Numbered from the stretch's first letter, positions 52,461 to 62,354 are shown. The stretch: DNA of 64,000 nt from Candidatus Gastranaerophilales bacterium (GCA_900770525.1 CAAHDT010000005.1:1-64000); one strand, 5' to 3'. Notes: generated from the letters alone by a model not told the origin. Numbers and translations: made by a program.

Positions 52461-54755
52461 TTATAAAATATCCAGTGGATCCACGTCTACAGCAAGTTTT
52501 ACGTCTTTTGGCATTGTTATTTTACTCAAAAAACTTGCAATAAACTGATGTCCTCTTACGTCAAGTTTATTTTTAATTATAATTTGAAATCTGTAGTAAC
52601 TGTTAATTCGTTCTATTACACATGGGGTTGGGCCAAGAACTTCAAGCCTTTCGGATATTCCGTATTTTTCAATAATTGTGCACATACTAAGCGCAATTTC
52701 TGCAGCCGCTTTTTCGGCTCTGAAATTATTTATTGAGCTGATAATTAATCTGACTATTTTGCTATATGGCGGATAGTCAAATTCTTCTCTGGCAATAATT
52801 TCTTTTTCGTAAAATTCTCTATAATTTTGCGATTTAGCACTTTCAAGAGCGTAAAATTCTGGGTTGTATGTCTGGAAAAATACTCTTCCGGTAAATTCTC
52901 CTCTTCCTGCGCGGCCTGCGACTTGAGTTAAAAGTTGAAAACCTCTTTCAGATGAACGAAAATCCGGAAGATTAAAGCTTGCATCTGCGGATATTACTCC
53001 GACAAGTGTAACGTTTGGGTTATCCAGACCTTTCGCAATCATTTGAGTACCTACAAGAATATCAATTTCCCCACGTTGGAATTTTTCTAAAAGACGTATA
53101 TGCTCTCCTTTTCTGACAAGAACATCGCTGTCTATACGTTCGACATTATAATCCGGAAAAATTTCTTGAACATATTGTTCAATTTTTTGGGTGCCAGTTC
53201 CACTAATTTTTAACGCATCAGAACCACATTCAGGGCAAGTATCCGGAAAATATTCAATATGGTTGCAATAATGACATTTTAAAAATTGATCTTTGGCATG
53301 CCAAATCATCGGAATAGCACAATTAGGGCATTCGATTACATGACCGCATGCCTGACATTGGGTAAATGTTGCGAAGCCTCTTCTGTTAATAAGTAGAATA
53401 GCTTGCTGTTTTTTATCTAATGTTTCTTGTATTGCAGTTTGCAGTGGCTTAGATATAACACTTTTGTATGCTGCTCTTGAGTGTTCTTGCATATTAATTA
53501 CTGTAACAGGTGCAATTGGTGCGTTTCTGTATCGGTGCTTCATTTCAAAAAGATTTCCGGAATTTATTGCTCTATAGTATACTGATATATCCGGTGTTGC
53601 AGAACCCAGAAGTAGGGGGCAGTTATGAAATTCTGCAAGTTTTTGCGCAACAACTTTTGCCTCATACCTTGGAGCCGGATTAGTTTGTTTATAAGCTCCT
53701 TCGTGCTCCTCATCAATAATTATTAAACCGATATCTTTTAATGGTGCAAATACGGCAGAGCGGGCTCCTGCTAAGATTTTAATATCATTTTTGTAAAGTC
53801 TTTGCCAAACATCGTAGCGTTCTCCTTCCGATATGCTACTGTGCCAAATCGCAACATCATGAGTTCCGAATTTTTTTGCAAGTCTTTTGGTTAATTGGGA
53901 TGCAAGAGCGATTTCAGGAACAAGAAACAATACATTTTTCCCTGATTTAATACAATCATCTATTAATTTGAAATATACTTCTGTTTTTCCTGATGCCGTA
54001 ACACCATGTAAAAGCATTGTCAATGGTGGAATAACCTCATCAGCTTGCGCGTTATTTTTTTTAGCTGCATAGTTGGCTATGGCTTTTTTAATACCTTCGT
54101 ATGCAGTTTTTTGTTCAGCCTCAAGTTCAAATAAAGGTTCTCTATTTTCTATTTGCAAAATATCAAGAGGGTTTCTGTAAATTTCTTCTTCAGTTATTGT
54201 TACGCATCCGAGTTCTTCAAGTTTTTTTATAGTTGTTCTTGTAGTTTTGGCAAGTTTTTCAAATGCAATTAATGGAGTTTTACCCATCTTTTGCAAAAGT
54301 TCCAATACTGCGGTTTGCCTTTTGGTTGCTCCTTCAAATTTAGTGAACTCAATTGCCTGTTCGGTTTTAGAAGCTTTTTCAATAAGCTTCATCGGGATAG
54401 CTGCGTTTAATACGGTAACAAGGTCGCAACAATAGTAATTTGCAACCCATTCTAATAATTTTAGGTAATCTATTGAAAATAGCGGTGTTTCATCTATGAT
54501 TTTACTAATTTTTTTTGCTCGGATTTCTTCAGGTAAATAGTCTGAAAATCCGACGCAAAAGGCATTAATTAATCCCTGACGACCGAAAGGAACCAAAATC
54601 GCTTGGCCGATTTTAATTTTATCCTTCATCTCATCAGGGATTAAATAACTGAATGTCTTAACGCCAAGCCCTTTAATATTTACAAGGGCAAGTGCGTATT
54701 TATGAGTATTTTTAGGGGCAAAAAGTGATGTGTCAAATAATTTATTTTCTGTCAT
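52461..54755 (-). CDS. priA: Primosomal replication-restart helicase PriA
   Basis: A 764-residue protein. Order: a 3'-DNA-binding domain, winged helix, then Walker A G-V-T-A-S-G-K-T (~251), D-E-E-H (~349) with L-L-G-S-A-T-P, an eight-Cys zinc module (C-Q-A-C ... C-P-N-C ... C-H-Y-C ... C-P-E-C), G-T-Q-M-I-A-K-G and Q-V-A-G-R-A-G-R. It reloads the replisome at stalled forks. AGGGA precedes the ATG. Confidence 0.95.
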   Translation of the reverse strand: MTENKLFDTSLFAPKNTHKYALALVNIKGLGVKTFSYLIPDEMKDKIKIGQAILVPFGRQGLINAFCVGFSDYLPEEIRAKKISKIIDETPLFSIDYLKLLEWVANYYCCDLVTVLNAAIPMKLIEKASKTEQAIEFTKFEGATKRQTAVLELLQKMGKTPLIAFEKLAKTTRTTIKKLEELGCVTITEEEIYRNPLDILQIENREPLFELEAEQKTAYEGIKKAIANYAAKKNNAQADEVIPPLTMLLHGVTASGKTEVYFKLIDDCIKSGKNVLFLVPEIALASQLTKRLAKKFGTHDVAIWHSSISEGERYDVWQRLYKNDIKILAGARSAVFAPLKDIGLIIIDEEHEGAYKQTNPAPRYEAKVVAQKLAEFHNCPLLLGSATPDISVYYRAINSGNLFEMKHRYRNAPIAPVTVINMQEHSRAAYKSVISKPLQTAIQETLDKKQQAILLINRRGFATFTQCQACGHVIECPNCAIPMIWHAKDQFLKCHYCNHIEYFPDTCPECGSDALKISGTGTQKIEQYVQEIFPDYNVERIDSDVLVRKGEHIRLLEKFQRGEIDILVGTQMIAKGLDNPNVTLVGVISADASFNLPDFRSSERGFQLLTQVAGRAGRGEFTGRVFFQTYNPEFYALESAKSQNYREFYEKEIIAREEFDYPPYSKIVRLIISSINNFRAEKAAAEIALSMCTIIEKYGISERLEVLGPTPCVIERINSYYRFQIIIKNKLDVRGHQFIASFLSKITMPKDVKLAVDVDPLDIL

Positions 54756-54776
54756 AACTTTTATCCCTAAAAAACA

Positions 54777-55007
54777 CTATTCTGCCATAAATTCTTTTTT
54801 AGCTTCTTCAATTGCATCTGATAACAAATCAAGCTGTTCAGGAGTGAATGTTACACCTTTTTTAGTCGGTAACCATGTTGAGCCTTCATCTGTTGTGTAA
54901 TATATTCTCATATTCAAGTAGCTTTTACCTTTATATTCGCTAACAGAAATTTGTAATTGTTCTGTTTCGTTTCTGTCGATTGTTGCTAAAATTTTTGCAT
55001 CTGCCAT
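54777..55007 (-). CDS. PC4/YdbC-like single-stranded nucleic-acid binding protein
   Basis: A 76-residue protein with the PC4 coactivator fold pattern: L-Q-I-S-V-S-E-Y-K-G-K-S-Y-L-N-M-R-I-Y-Y, W-L-P-T-K-K-G-V-T-F and the C-terminal helix E-Q-L-D-L-L-S-D-A-I. Bacterial YdbC homologues bind single-stranded DNA. It lies just upstream of priA on the same strand (21 bp), a sensible partner for replication restart. AAGGAG precedes the ATG. Confidence 0.82.
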   Translation of the reverse strand: MADAKILATIDRNETEQLQISVSEYKGKSYLNMRIYYTTDEGSTWLPTKKGVTFTPEQLDLLSDAIEEAKKEFMAE

Positions 55008-55186
55008 TTTATTCTCCTTATTAAACGCTTACTCAATTAATGATATCACAAACAGTTTTTCATTTATGTATTAGTATATTTATTTTAAATATATTAATTT
55101 TTCGTTACAACTCTTTTTGAATTAGCAAAAATAATTATTCACAGGTTTACAATTAACAGTAGAAAGGTATTTTTTAAGGAGAAATT

Positions 55187-55570
55187 ATGGCAATACAAGG
55201 TGTAAGTTTTCAAGGATATGTTCCACAGTATGAAAAGAGAAGAAACACGAATGCGGCTCTTGTAGCTGCTCCTGTTTTAACGGTAGCAACTGTAGCAGCG
55301 GAAACATTAAATAAATCAAATCGCAAAAAAGGAATTGCAGATACAGCAAAAGCATGTGTTAAATCTTTAAATAAATCCGCAATTAATTTTGCAGCCGGAT
55401 TCAGCAAGAAAGTTTTGAGAAGTAAAAATTTGGAATCTAAAGTTAAAAATTTATCATCAAACAACAAATGGCTTACAGCAGGAGTTTTGGCTCTTGATAC
55501 GTTAGCAAACTTTGCAGTTATTAAAATCGGTGCGGAGATTTGTTCTAAAATAAAAAATCGCAACTATTAA
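55187..55570 (+). CDS. Hypothetical small protein (lineage-specific type)
   Basis: A 127-residue basic protein starting M-A-I-Q-G-V-S-F-Q-G-Y. It has two weakly hydrophobic stretches (A-A-L-V-A-A-P-V-L-T-V-A-T-V-A-A and W-L-T-A-G-V-L-A-L-D-T-L-A-N-F-A-V) separated by Lys/Ser-rich helices. AAGGAG lies seven bases upstream, so translation is likely strong. No family recognised. It ends 2 bp before the convergent murG. Confidence 0.6.
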   Translation: MAIQGVSFQGYVPQYEKRRNTNAALVAAPVLTVATVAAETLNKSNRKKGIADTAKACVKSLNKSAINFAAGFSKKVLRSKNLESKVKNLSSNNKWLTAGVLALDTLANFAVIKIGAEICSKIKNRNY

Positions 55571-55572
55571 TA

Positions 55573-56673
55573 TTAAATTGATTGTAACTGCTCAACGATT
55601 TTTTCAACACCATCATATTTAGCCAACTTTAAAGCATTTTCTTGAAGTTGGCTAAGTTTGTCTGGATTGTTTAACATAAATTCTATTTTTTCACCGAGCT
55701 TTACTTCATCCGTTTCAGAATCTTCAAGATACAAAGAGGCTCCTTTTTCTACCATATATTTAGCATTTTTTCTTTGGTGGTCTGCAGCCGCATGCGGATA
55801 AGGTATTAATATTGAGGCAAGTCCTGCTGCTTCAATTTCTGACAAACTCAATGAACCAGCTCTTGAAACTGCAATATCTGATGCCTTTAAAATTGTTACC
55901 ATATCGTCAAAATACGGTTTTATTAGTAAGTTTTTATCTGTTTCATAATCAGGATAAATTCTGATTAACTGTTCAATTACCCTTTCAAAATTTTTCTTTC
56001 CTGTTTGGAAAATAATTTGGATATCATATTTTTGACTTAGTGGTTTTAATAATGCTACTGTTGCATCATTTATTGTTCTTGCACCTTGAGAGCCCCCCAT
56101 TACACATAAAGTTAATTTATCTTTTAGTCCAAGATTGTTACGTGCTTGTTCTTTAGATAATGTTTTAAACTGCGGACGGATTGGGTTTCCGTTTACATGA
56201 AAATTTTTGTTATTGATAAATTTTTGAGCACTTTCAAAAGCTCCTGATACAATAGCTGCATACGGGGCGAGTTTTCTTGTTACAAGCCCCGGTTGCGCAT
56301 CACAATCGTGCATCATATAAGGTTTGTTCATAAATCTTGCTGCAATCATTATTGGGGCAGAAACATATCCGCCTGTGCCAAAAATTGCATCCGGTTTGTA
56401 TTTCAAGATATATCCTGCTGATTTAATAACTGCAAAAAGTAATTGAATTCCCCATTTTATCAAATCAAAATTAAGACTTCTTGGCATGCCGTGAATATTG
56501 ACCGGTAAAAATTTATACCCTTTGCCAGTTACAATGTCATATTCCAAGTTTTTAGGGTTGCCTATATAATAAATATTTTCTCCCTTAGTATTCAGTGCAT
56601 CAGCAACCGCAACTGCCGGATAAATATGTCCGCCGGTTCCTCCACCGGTAATAAAATAGGTTTTATTAGACAT
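55573..56673 (-). CDS. murG: MurG, lipid II synthase
   Basis: UDP-GlcNAc:undecaprenyl-PP-MurNAc-pentapeptide GlcNAc transferase, making lipid II at the inner membrane. The GT28 motifs are G-G-G-T-G-G-H-I-Y-P-A (~9), F-G-T-G-G-Y-V-S-A-P (~99), M-G-G-S-Q-G-A-R (~189) and S-R-A-G-S-L-S-L-S-E-I (~262). I chose the ATG at 56673; the 56679 codon is a TTG. It overlaps ftsW by 8 bp. Last of the murF-mraY-murD-ftsW-murG run. Confidence 0.95.
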   Translation of the reverse strand: MSNKTYFITGGGTGGHIYPAVAVADALNTKGENIYYIGNPKNLEYDIVTGKGYKFLPVNIHGMPRSLNFDLIKWGIQLLFAVIKSAGYILKYKPDAIFGTGGYVSAPIMIAARFMNKPYMMHDCDAQPGLVTRKLAPYAAIVSGAFESAQKFINNKNFHVNGNPIRPQFKTLSKEQARNNLGLKDKLTLCVMGGSQGARTINDATVALLKPLSQKYDIQIIFQTGKKNFERVIEQLIRIYPDYETDKNLLIKPYFDDMVTILKASDIAVSRAGSLSLSEIEAAGLASILIPYPHAAADHQRKNAKYMVEKGASLYLEDSETDEVKLGEKIEFMLNNPDKLSQLQENALKLAKYDGVEKIVEQLQSI

Positions 56674-57853
56674 TTTCAATATTCCTTATTTTCTTAATTT
56701 TTTTCTTGGATATGTTCAACAAAACACCAATCATACATAATGATACGATTAGAGATGAGCCACCATAACTTATAAATGGTAAAGGAACACCGGTTGTTGG
56801 GAAGAACGAACTTGCTACACTGATGTTCAAAAATGCCTGAAATCCTATTGAGAAAGTTATTCCGACTGCAAGCAATTTGCCGAACATATCAGGACATCTT
56901 GTTGCGATAATAAATCCTCTGTGAATTAATGTCCAGAATAAACCGATTATTAAAACGCATCCAACCCATCCCATTTCTTCTGCAATAATTGCAAAAATAA
57001 AGTCGGTATGGCATTCAGGCAAATACGAAAGTTTTTGAATAGAACCACCGTACCCTACACCGGTTAAACCGCCTGAGGCAAATGCAATAAGTGATTGAAT
57101 GATATTATAACCTGCTCCTTGCGGGTCAAGTTCAGGGTGCTGCCAAGTTGTAATACGTTGCATTTGGTACGGTTTAATAATTGTCGTAGCTGCAACGATT
57201 ATTGAAAAAATACCAGCTCCAACACAACTGAAAAACAGTTTTAAAGAACCGCCGGCACTCAAAAACATTACAACTGAAGTTGCAAGTAGCAAAATAACCA
57301 TTGACAGGTTTGGTTGAACAAAAATCAAGCCAAGCATAATAATTATTGGTATAAATGCTCCAGACCACTTGTTCTGGTCAAATAAATCAGCATCTTTTCT
57401 TAAAGCAGTTGCGAGCATTAAAACAACTGCAGGTTTTGCAAATTCGGACGGTTGCAATTGAAATCCAAGTAGGTTTATCCATCTTTTTGCACCGTTAACC
57501 GTAACTCCGAGTGGAGTAAAGTCAACCAAAATTAATAGAACAATAATTATACCTGCAAAAATCATGTTCCAGTCCGCAAGTTTTTTGTAATCAAAATTTG
57601 TAAAAAATCTCAATCCGAAAAAGCCAACTACAAAACATATTAACTGCTTGAATAAAAATTGAGCAGGATTTCCGCCTTCTTCAATACATTTTGGGGCAGA
57701 GGCAGAAAATATAGCTAAAAAGCCGATAATTACAAGAAAAGTAACAGTTATCAGCAAAGCTTTGTCAGGTTCGGAAGTTATCAAACTTTGGATATGACGT
57801 TTGTGTTCAACTCCGTATTTATCTCTTAACCTATCCGATCTTTGATAAGACAT
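56666..57853 (-). CDS. ftsW: FtsW, septal peptidoglycan glycosyltransferase
   Basis: A 395-residue SEDS-family polymerase with ten membrane helices. Signatures: N-L-L-G-F-Q-L-Q-P-S-E-F-A-K-P, P-N-L-S-M, H-T-D-F-I-F-A-I-I-A-E-E-M-G and P-F-I-S-Y-G-G-S-S-L. Its place between murD and murG indicates FtsW rather than RodA. The ATG at 57853, with GAGGAAGGG upstream, is preferred over 57901; it overlaps the murD end by 23 bp. Confidence 0.93.
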   Translation of the reverse strand: MSYQRSDRLRDKYGVEHKRHIQSLITSEPDKALLITVTFLVIIGFLAIFSASAPKCIEEGGNPAQFLFKQLICFVVGFFGLRFFTNFDYKKLADWNMIFAGIIIVLLILVDFTPLGVTVNGAKRWINLLGFQLQPSEFAKPAVVLMLATALRKDADLFDQNKWSGAFIPIIIMLGLIFVQPNLSMVILLLATSVVMFLSAGGSLKLFFSCVGAGIFSIIVAATTIIKPYQMQRITTWQHPELDPQGAGYNIIQSLIAFASGGLTGVGYGGSIQKLSYLPECHTDFIFAIIAEEMGWVGCVLIIGLFWTLIHRGFIIATRCPDMFGKLLAVGITFSIGFQAFLNISVASSFFPTTGVPLPFISYGGSSLIVSLCMIGVLLNISKKKIKKIRNIENV

Positions 57854-59186
57854 CTTGTTTGAACACCCTTCCTCTTTCTTCATATCCGCTGAACATATCA
57901 AAACTTGCGCATGCCGGTGATAACAAAACTACATCAGGCTTAAGTTCCAATGATTTGTCAACGGCACTTTGCATAGACTCTTCTTTTATTATGTTGTTAA
58001 ATCCATTCTTTTTCAAGTTTTCTTCAAAACGTTCTGTTGCTTCTCCAATCAAAATAACCGTGTTAATGTGTTTATTTATTGCATCACAAAATTCGGTTAA
58101 ATCAGTCATTTTATCGCGTCCACCGGCAATTAACGCTACATTACAATTGTCAAATGAATTTATTGCAACTAAAGATGCTTCCGGATTTGTAGCTTTTGAA
58201 TCGTTATAGAATGTAATTCCATCTTTTTCAGCAAATTTTTCTAATCTGTGTTCAGGAACTTTGAACGATATAATTGATTTTCTGATGTCTTCGTTTGAAA
58301 TTCCTTCAATTTTGGCACAAATAATAGCACACTCTGCATTCTGGTAATTGTGTTCCCCAATAAACGGACAATCCTTTATTGAAATTATCTCTTCTTCTAC
58401 TCCATCACGTTTAAAACAAATTGAACCATTTTTAACATATGAACAATTTTTACCAACTTCATCTCCAAACATGAAAACTTCTCCTTCGGCCTGTTTAGAA
58501 AAATCCAGAAGTTTTTCATCTTTTGCATTAAGCACAGAAAAAGCAGGATTTTGAGGCGATTTGAAGATTCTAGCCTTTGCGTTAAAATAGTTGTCTAAAG
58601 TTTTGTGCCAAGTTATATGGTCTGGTGTAAAATTTGTAAAGACTGATATTTGCGGTTGAAATGCCGGAGAATATTCCAATTGGAACGAAGAACATTCGCA
58701 AACAAAATAATCAATACTACTGTCATCAACTATATCGCAAGGCGGTTCACCATAATTTCCACACGGTTCAGCCTTATATTCACTGTTCAAGATATGAGCT
58801 GTTAGAGCAGTTGTTGTTGTTTTTCCGTTTGTTCCGGTAATTGCAATGAACGGTTTTGAGGTTTGAGTGTAAGCAAGCTCAACTTCTGAAATCACATGTG
58901 TTTTTTTATCTTTTAATTTTTTCATTATTTCAGAGTCGGTCGGTACGCTAGGGCTTGTGATTGCAATATAGCAATCATTTAAAAATTCATCAGAGTGTCC
59001 GCCTGTTTCGACTTTAATCCCCAAACTTTGTAGCTCGGCAATTTTCTCAGCATCAGCAGGTTTGGCAGAATTAAATTCTGTCAAAAATACATCGGCGCCA
59101 TGTTTATTTAAAAATTTTGCAGCGGCTATTCCGCTTTTAGATAATCCAATAACTAAAACTTTTTTATCAAACCAACGAGATAACAT
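57831..59186 (-). CDS. murD: MurD, UDP-MurNAc-L-Ala:D-Glu ligase
   Basis: A 451-residue Mur ligase adding D-glutamate to UDP-MurNAc-L-Ala. Visible: the N-terminal Rossmann V-L-V-I-G-L-S-K-S-G, the ATP loop I-T-G-T-N-G-K-T-T-T-T (~116), N-F-T-P-D-H-I-T-W-H, E-H-R-L-E and N-D-S-K-A-T-N. It shares one base with the mraY stop. Confidence 0.95.
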   Translation of the reverse strand: MLSRWFDKKVLVIGLSKSGIAAAKFLNKHGADVFLTEFNSAKPADAEKIAELQSLGIKVETGGHSDEFLNDCYIAITSPSVPTDSEIMKKLKDKKTHVISEVELAYTQTSKPFIAITGTNGKTTTTALTAHILNSEYKAEPCGNYGEPPCDIVDDSSIDYFVCECSSFQLEYSPAFQPQISVFTNFTPDHITWHKTLDNYFNAKARIFKSPQNPAFSVLNAKDEKLLDFSKQAEGEVFMFGDEVGKNCSYVKNGSICFKRDGVEEEIISIKDCPFIGEHNYQNAECAIICAKIEGISNEDIRKSIISFKVPEHRLEKFAEKDGITFYNDSKATNPEASLVAINSFDNCNVALIAGGRDKMTDLTEFCDAINKHINTVILIGEATERFEENLKKNGFNNIIKEESMQSAVDKSLELKPDVVLLSPACASFDMFSGYEERGRVFKQDVLSKIG

Positions 59187-60166
59187 TATATAATACCTTT
59201 CATAGTCAAGTAGAACAATACTAAAGCAATTGTTGAAGAAACTGCTGCAGCTATTGCAAATACTGTAACAACTTTCTTTTCATTCCAACCACAAAGTTCA
59301 AAATGGTGGTGAATAGGTGACATCTTGAATACTCTTTTTCCGGTAGTTTTGAAACTTGTAACCTGAATAATTACAGATAAAGTTTCGCAAACAAAAACAC
59401 CGCCTAAGAAAATTAGCAAGAATTCAAATTTACCCATAACAGCCAGTGTTCCGAACAGTCCGCCAATAGCAAGGGAACCGGTATCGCCCATAAATACTTC
59501 TGCTTTCGGTTTGTTGTATTTTAAAAATCCGAATAAAGCACCTGCTACGGCTGCAGCGATAATTGCAATTTCATGATATCCGCTATAAAGTGCAATAACA
59601 GAAGTTCCGGCAAATGCAAAAACACCTGTCGAGGCAGCCAAACCGTCAAGTCCGTCAGTTAAGTTATAAGCGTTTGATGCCCCTGTAATTACAAATACTG
59701 CAAAAAACGGATACAACCATTTTAAGTCAATCATATGATGTCCGATTGAAAAATATGTTCCAAACGGATCAGTCATCATTACGTAAAATGTTGGTAACAG
59801 CGCAATTGCAATCTGTCTTAAAAGTTTTCCTCTTGCAGATAACCCGTCATTTGCATGACCCTTTAATTTAATATAATCATCTTGAAATCCTGCAAAAGTA
59901 TAAAACAAAAGAGTAATTAATATTATAAGAGCTGCGTTATCAAATCTTTGAGCAAGAAAAAGAGTTATAATAGCACCAATCAACACTGCTAATACAATAA
60001 ATACTCCTCCGGTTGTCGGAGTTCCCTCTTTTTTCATGTGGCTTTCTGGGGCACAATCTTTTACATATTGTCCAATCATTTTCTTTTTCAAAAAATCTAT
60101 ATAAGGCACTCCGAATAATAAACATAATATCATTGCAAGCAAGAATGCCACCGCTACCATAATCAT
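59186..60166 (-). CDS. mraY: MraY, phospho-MurNAc-pentapeptide translocase
   Basis: A 326-residue membrane enzyme (about ten helices) that makes lipid I. Motifs: G-T-P-T-T-G-G (~52), the Asp pair in G-F-Q-D-D-Y-I-K (~93), N-A-Y-N-L-T-D-G-L-D-G-L-A (~165), V-F-M-G-D-T-G-S-L-A-I-G-G and the M-S-P-I-H-H-H-F-E loop (~284). The start overlaps murF (ATGA); a second ATG at 60160 is also possible. Confidence 0.95.
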   Translation of the reverse strand: MIMVAVAFLLAMILCLLFGVPYIDFLKKKMIGQYVKDCAPESHMKKEGTPTTGGVFIVLAVLIGAIITLFLAQRFDNAALIILITLLFYTFAGFQDDYIKLKGHANDGLSARGKLLRQIAIALLPTFYVMMTDPFGTYFSIGHHMIDLKWLYPFFAVFVITGASNAYNLTDGLDGLAASTGVFAFAGTSVIALYSGYHEIAIIAAAVAGALFGFLKYNKPKAEVFMGDTGSLAIGGLFGTLAVMGKFEFLLIFLGGVFVCETLSVIIQVTSFKTTGKRVFKMSPIHHHFELCGWNEKKVVTVFAIAAAVSSTIALVLFYLTMKGII

Positions 60167-61500
60167 ACCTTAATTTCTCCCTTAAGTTTTTCAATTATCT
60201 CTTCAAATTTCATTGAACGAGATGCCTTTAAAAATATTGTAGTACCTACATTTACATTATCAACAATATATTTTGAAACTTCATCATTATTTTCAAAATT
60301 CTTTACAAAAATAGCTGTTCCGTTTAACTCTTCAGAAATCTCATTTGCCAAATTCCCAACTGTCAGGAATATTGCTTTTTGGCTTTCTTTTATAGTCTTT
60401 AAGTATCTCCCGACTTCTCTATGAAATTCAGCGGAATTCTCTCCAAGTTCTCCCATGTTGCCTAAAACAACAACAGGGTTAGGGTAGAGTTTCAAAAATG
60501 TTGAAACAGCAGCTTTCATTGATTCAGGGTTCGCATTATAACTGTCGTTAATTATTGAATATCCGTTAATAATTTGTAATTCCCAGCGTTTTTCTATTGG
60601 TTTGTATGCTGCTAATCCGCGTTTGATTTCTTCATATTTTAGTCCTAAAAGATATCCAAGTTCAATTGCCGCAAGAGAATTTTCAACATTGTAATCCCCC
60701 TCAACGTTTAGCTCATATTCCTTTCCTTTATAAATAAATTTTGAATATGACGGCTTTCTGTCTAAAATTTCAACATTATCAAGTTGATAAAAGATTTTTT
60801 CTCCGTCAAATTCTGCAAATTTCTTAATACGTTCATTATTTTGGGCAATCAAAACTCCGTTTGGGTTTAGGTAGTGTACAATTTCAGATTTAGCTTTAGC
60901 GATATTGTCAAGACTCCCTAGCCTTCCAATGTGAGCGGAACCTGCATTTGTGATAACTGCATAATCCGGTTCAGAATATTTAGATAACAAGTCGATTTCG
61001 CCTAATCCTCTCATCCCCATTTCAACTATTAACACTTGAGTATCAGTTGGCATTGTCATTAAGGTTTCACAAAAACCGATTTCGTTATTATGGTTAGAAA
61101 ATGTTTTGTGTGTTTTGAACTTTTCATTCATCACGGAATAGATTAGTTCTTTTGTTGTGGTTTTGCCGGAACTTCCGGTGATTGCGATAACTTTCGGGGT
61201 ATATTTTTTCCTTAAAAAGTTTGCAAGTTGTAAGTATGCCGTTTTGGTGTCTTTTACCTTTAGGACAAGATTGGCAGACTCCGGATAGTCATCACGTGAT
61301 ATAAAACAACCTTCTGCGCTTGATTCAATCGCTTTATCAAGAAAGTTTTCTCCATCAAAACTCTCACCCTTCAATGGTAAATATATTTCTCCACCAGATA
61401 TTTTTCTTGTGTCAGTAGATATGGTAAAAAAGTCTTTATTTGTTGTGTTTTTTATAACTTCGGCATTTGTAGCCTTAATAATTTCTTCTAATTTAAACAT
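60163..61500 (-). CDS. murF: MurF, UDP-MurNAc-tripeptide:D-Ala-D-Ala ligase
   Basis: A 445-residue Mur ligase adding D-Ala-D-Ala. Visible: D-T-R-K-I-S-G-G-E-I-Y-L-P-L-K-G-E, the ATP loop I-T-G-S-S-G-K-T-T-T-K-E, N-E-I-G, N-A-G-S-A-H-I-G-R-L-G-S and N-D-S-Y-N-A-N-P-E-S-M. I start at M-F-K-L-E-E-I-I (61500); neither this nor upstream ATGs has a good ribosome site. First gene of the five-gene peptidoglycan operon. Confidence 0.93.
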   Translation of the reverse strand: MFKLEEIIKATNAEVIKNTTNKDFFTISTDTRKISGGEIYLPLKGESFDGENFLDKAIESSAEGCFISRDDYPESANLVLKVKDTKTAYLQLANFLRKKYTPKVIAITGSSGKTTTKELIYSVMNEKFKTHKTFSNHNNEIGFCETLMTMPTDTQVLIVEMGMRGLGEIDLLSKYSEPDYAVITNAGSAHIGRLGSLDNIAKAKSEIVHYLNPNGVLIAQNNERIKKFAEFDGEKIFYQLDNVEILDRKPSYSKFIYKGKEYELNVEGDYNVENSLAAIELGYLLGLKYEEIKRGLAAYKPIEKRWELQIINGYSIINDSYNANPESMKAAVSTFLKLYPNPVVVLGNMGELGENSAEFHREVGRYLKTIKESQKAIFLTVGNLANEISEELNGTAIFVKNFENNDEVSKYIVDNVNVGTTIFLKASRSMKFEEIIEKLKGEIKV

Positions 61501-61562
61501 CATAATATAATGATACTTCAAAAAAATCATAGTAGTAAAAAGTTAATAAATATTAATACTAC

Positions 61563-61591
61563 TTGACAGTATGGCTTGCGTTTGCAATAAT
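61563..61591 (+). promoter_or_regulatory. Promoter of rplU-rpmA
   Basis: TTGACA (61563-61568), 17-base spacer ending TGC, AATAAT (61586-61591). A ~110-base leader follows before the L21 start, long enough for ribosomal-protein autoregulation, but I see no clear known leader structure in it. Confidence 0.65.
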
Positions 61592-61710
61592 CATGATACG
61601 TGTATTACTATAGGTAACTCGTTTTATAAAATCCCCTTGGCATTATTTGCCGCTATTTAAAAAATATAAGTAGCAAGGATTACGAAACCTAAAATGAAAG
61701 GAAAAATAAA

Positions 61711-62067
61711 ATGTACGCAATTGTAGAAACAGGCGGAAAACAGTATCCGGTAGAAGAAGGTCGTTACGTAGACATTGAATTATTGGACGCTGAAAAAGAT
61801 GCAAAAGTAACTTTTGACAAAATCGTTATGTTAGTTAACGGCAAAAAATCAAAAGTAGGTCAGCCATATGTATCAGGAGCTTCTGTAGAAGGTACTGTTA
61901 TGGCTCACGATAAAGCTAAGAAAATCATTGTTTTCAAACAAAGACCTAAAAAGGGTTATAGAAAAAAACAAGGTCACAGACAATGTTTCACAAGAGTTAT
62001 GATTAACAAAATCAGAACTTCCGCAAAGAAATCAGCAGCTTCAGCTGAAGAATCAACAGAAGCATAG
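61711..62067 (+). CDS. rplU: Ribosomal protein bL21
   Basis: A 118-residue 50S protein. It begins M-Y-A-I-V-E-T-G-G-K-Q-Y and has F-K-Q-R-P-K-K-G-Y-R-K-K-Q-G-H-R-Q, the family's rRNA-binding loop. A Ser/Ala/Glu-rich tail (S-A-A-S-A-E-E-S-T-E-A) extends beyond the usual ~103 residues. GAAAGGAAAA precedes the ATG; rpmA follows in 32 bp. Confidence 0.97.
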   Translation: MYAIVETGGKQYPVEEGRYVDIELLDAEKDAKVTFDKIVMLVNGKKSKVGQPYVSGASVEGTVMAHDKAKKIIVFKQRPKKGYRKKQGHRQCFTRVMINKIRTSAKKSAASAEESTEA

Positions 62068-62099
62068 GTTACAAAAAAAATTAACAAGGAGAAATAAAA

Positions 62100-62354
62100 A
62101 TGGCACATAAGAAAGGTATGGGATCTACCCGTAACGGTCGTGACTCCGAAGCGAAGCGCCTAGGCGTAAAAAGATTCAGCGGCGAAGTAGTTAAAGCCGG
62201 CAATATTCTTGTTCGTCAAAGAGGAACAAAAATTCACCCTGGTAACAATGTAGGTATCGGTTCTGATGATACATTGTATGCGATTATTGATGGTCAAGTT
62301 AAATTTGAACCACACAGACGTGATCGTAAACAGGTGAGCGTTTACGCGGTGTAA
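62100..62354 (+). CDS. rpmA: Ribosomal protein bL27
   Basis: An 84-residue 50S protein at the peptidyl-transferase centre. It starts M-A-H-K-K-G-M-G-S-T-R-N-G-R-D-S, so there is no N-terminal extension needing cleavage as in Firmicutes, and it includes G-T-K-I-H-P-G-N-N-V-G-I-G. AAGGAG precedes the ATG. It ends at a strong terminator. Confidence 0.97.
   Translation: MAHKKGMGSTRNGRDSEAKRLGVKRFSGEVVKAGNILVRQRGTKIHPGNNVGIGSDDTLYAIIDGQVKFEPHRRDRKQVSVYAV

Noticed and set aside
61592..61710. Riboswitch in the rplU leader
   Set aside because: The leader is long enough, but I could not trace a known aptamer or a stable terminator/antiterminator pair in it.
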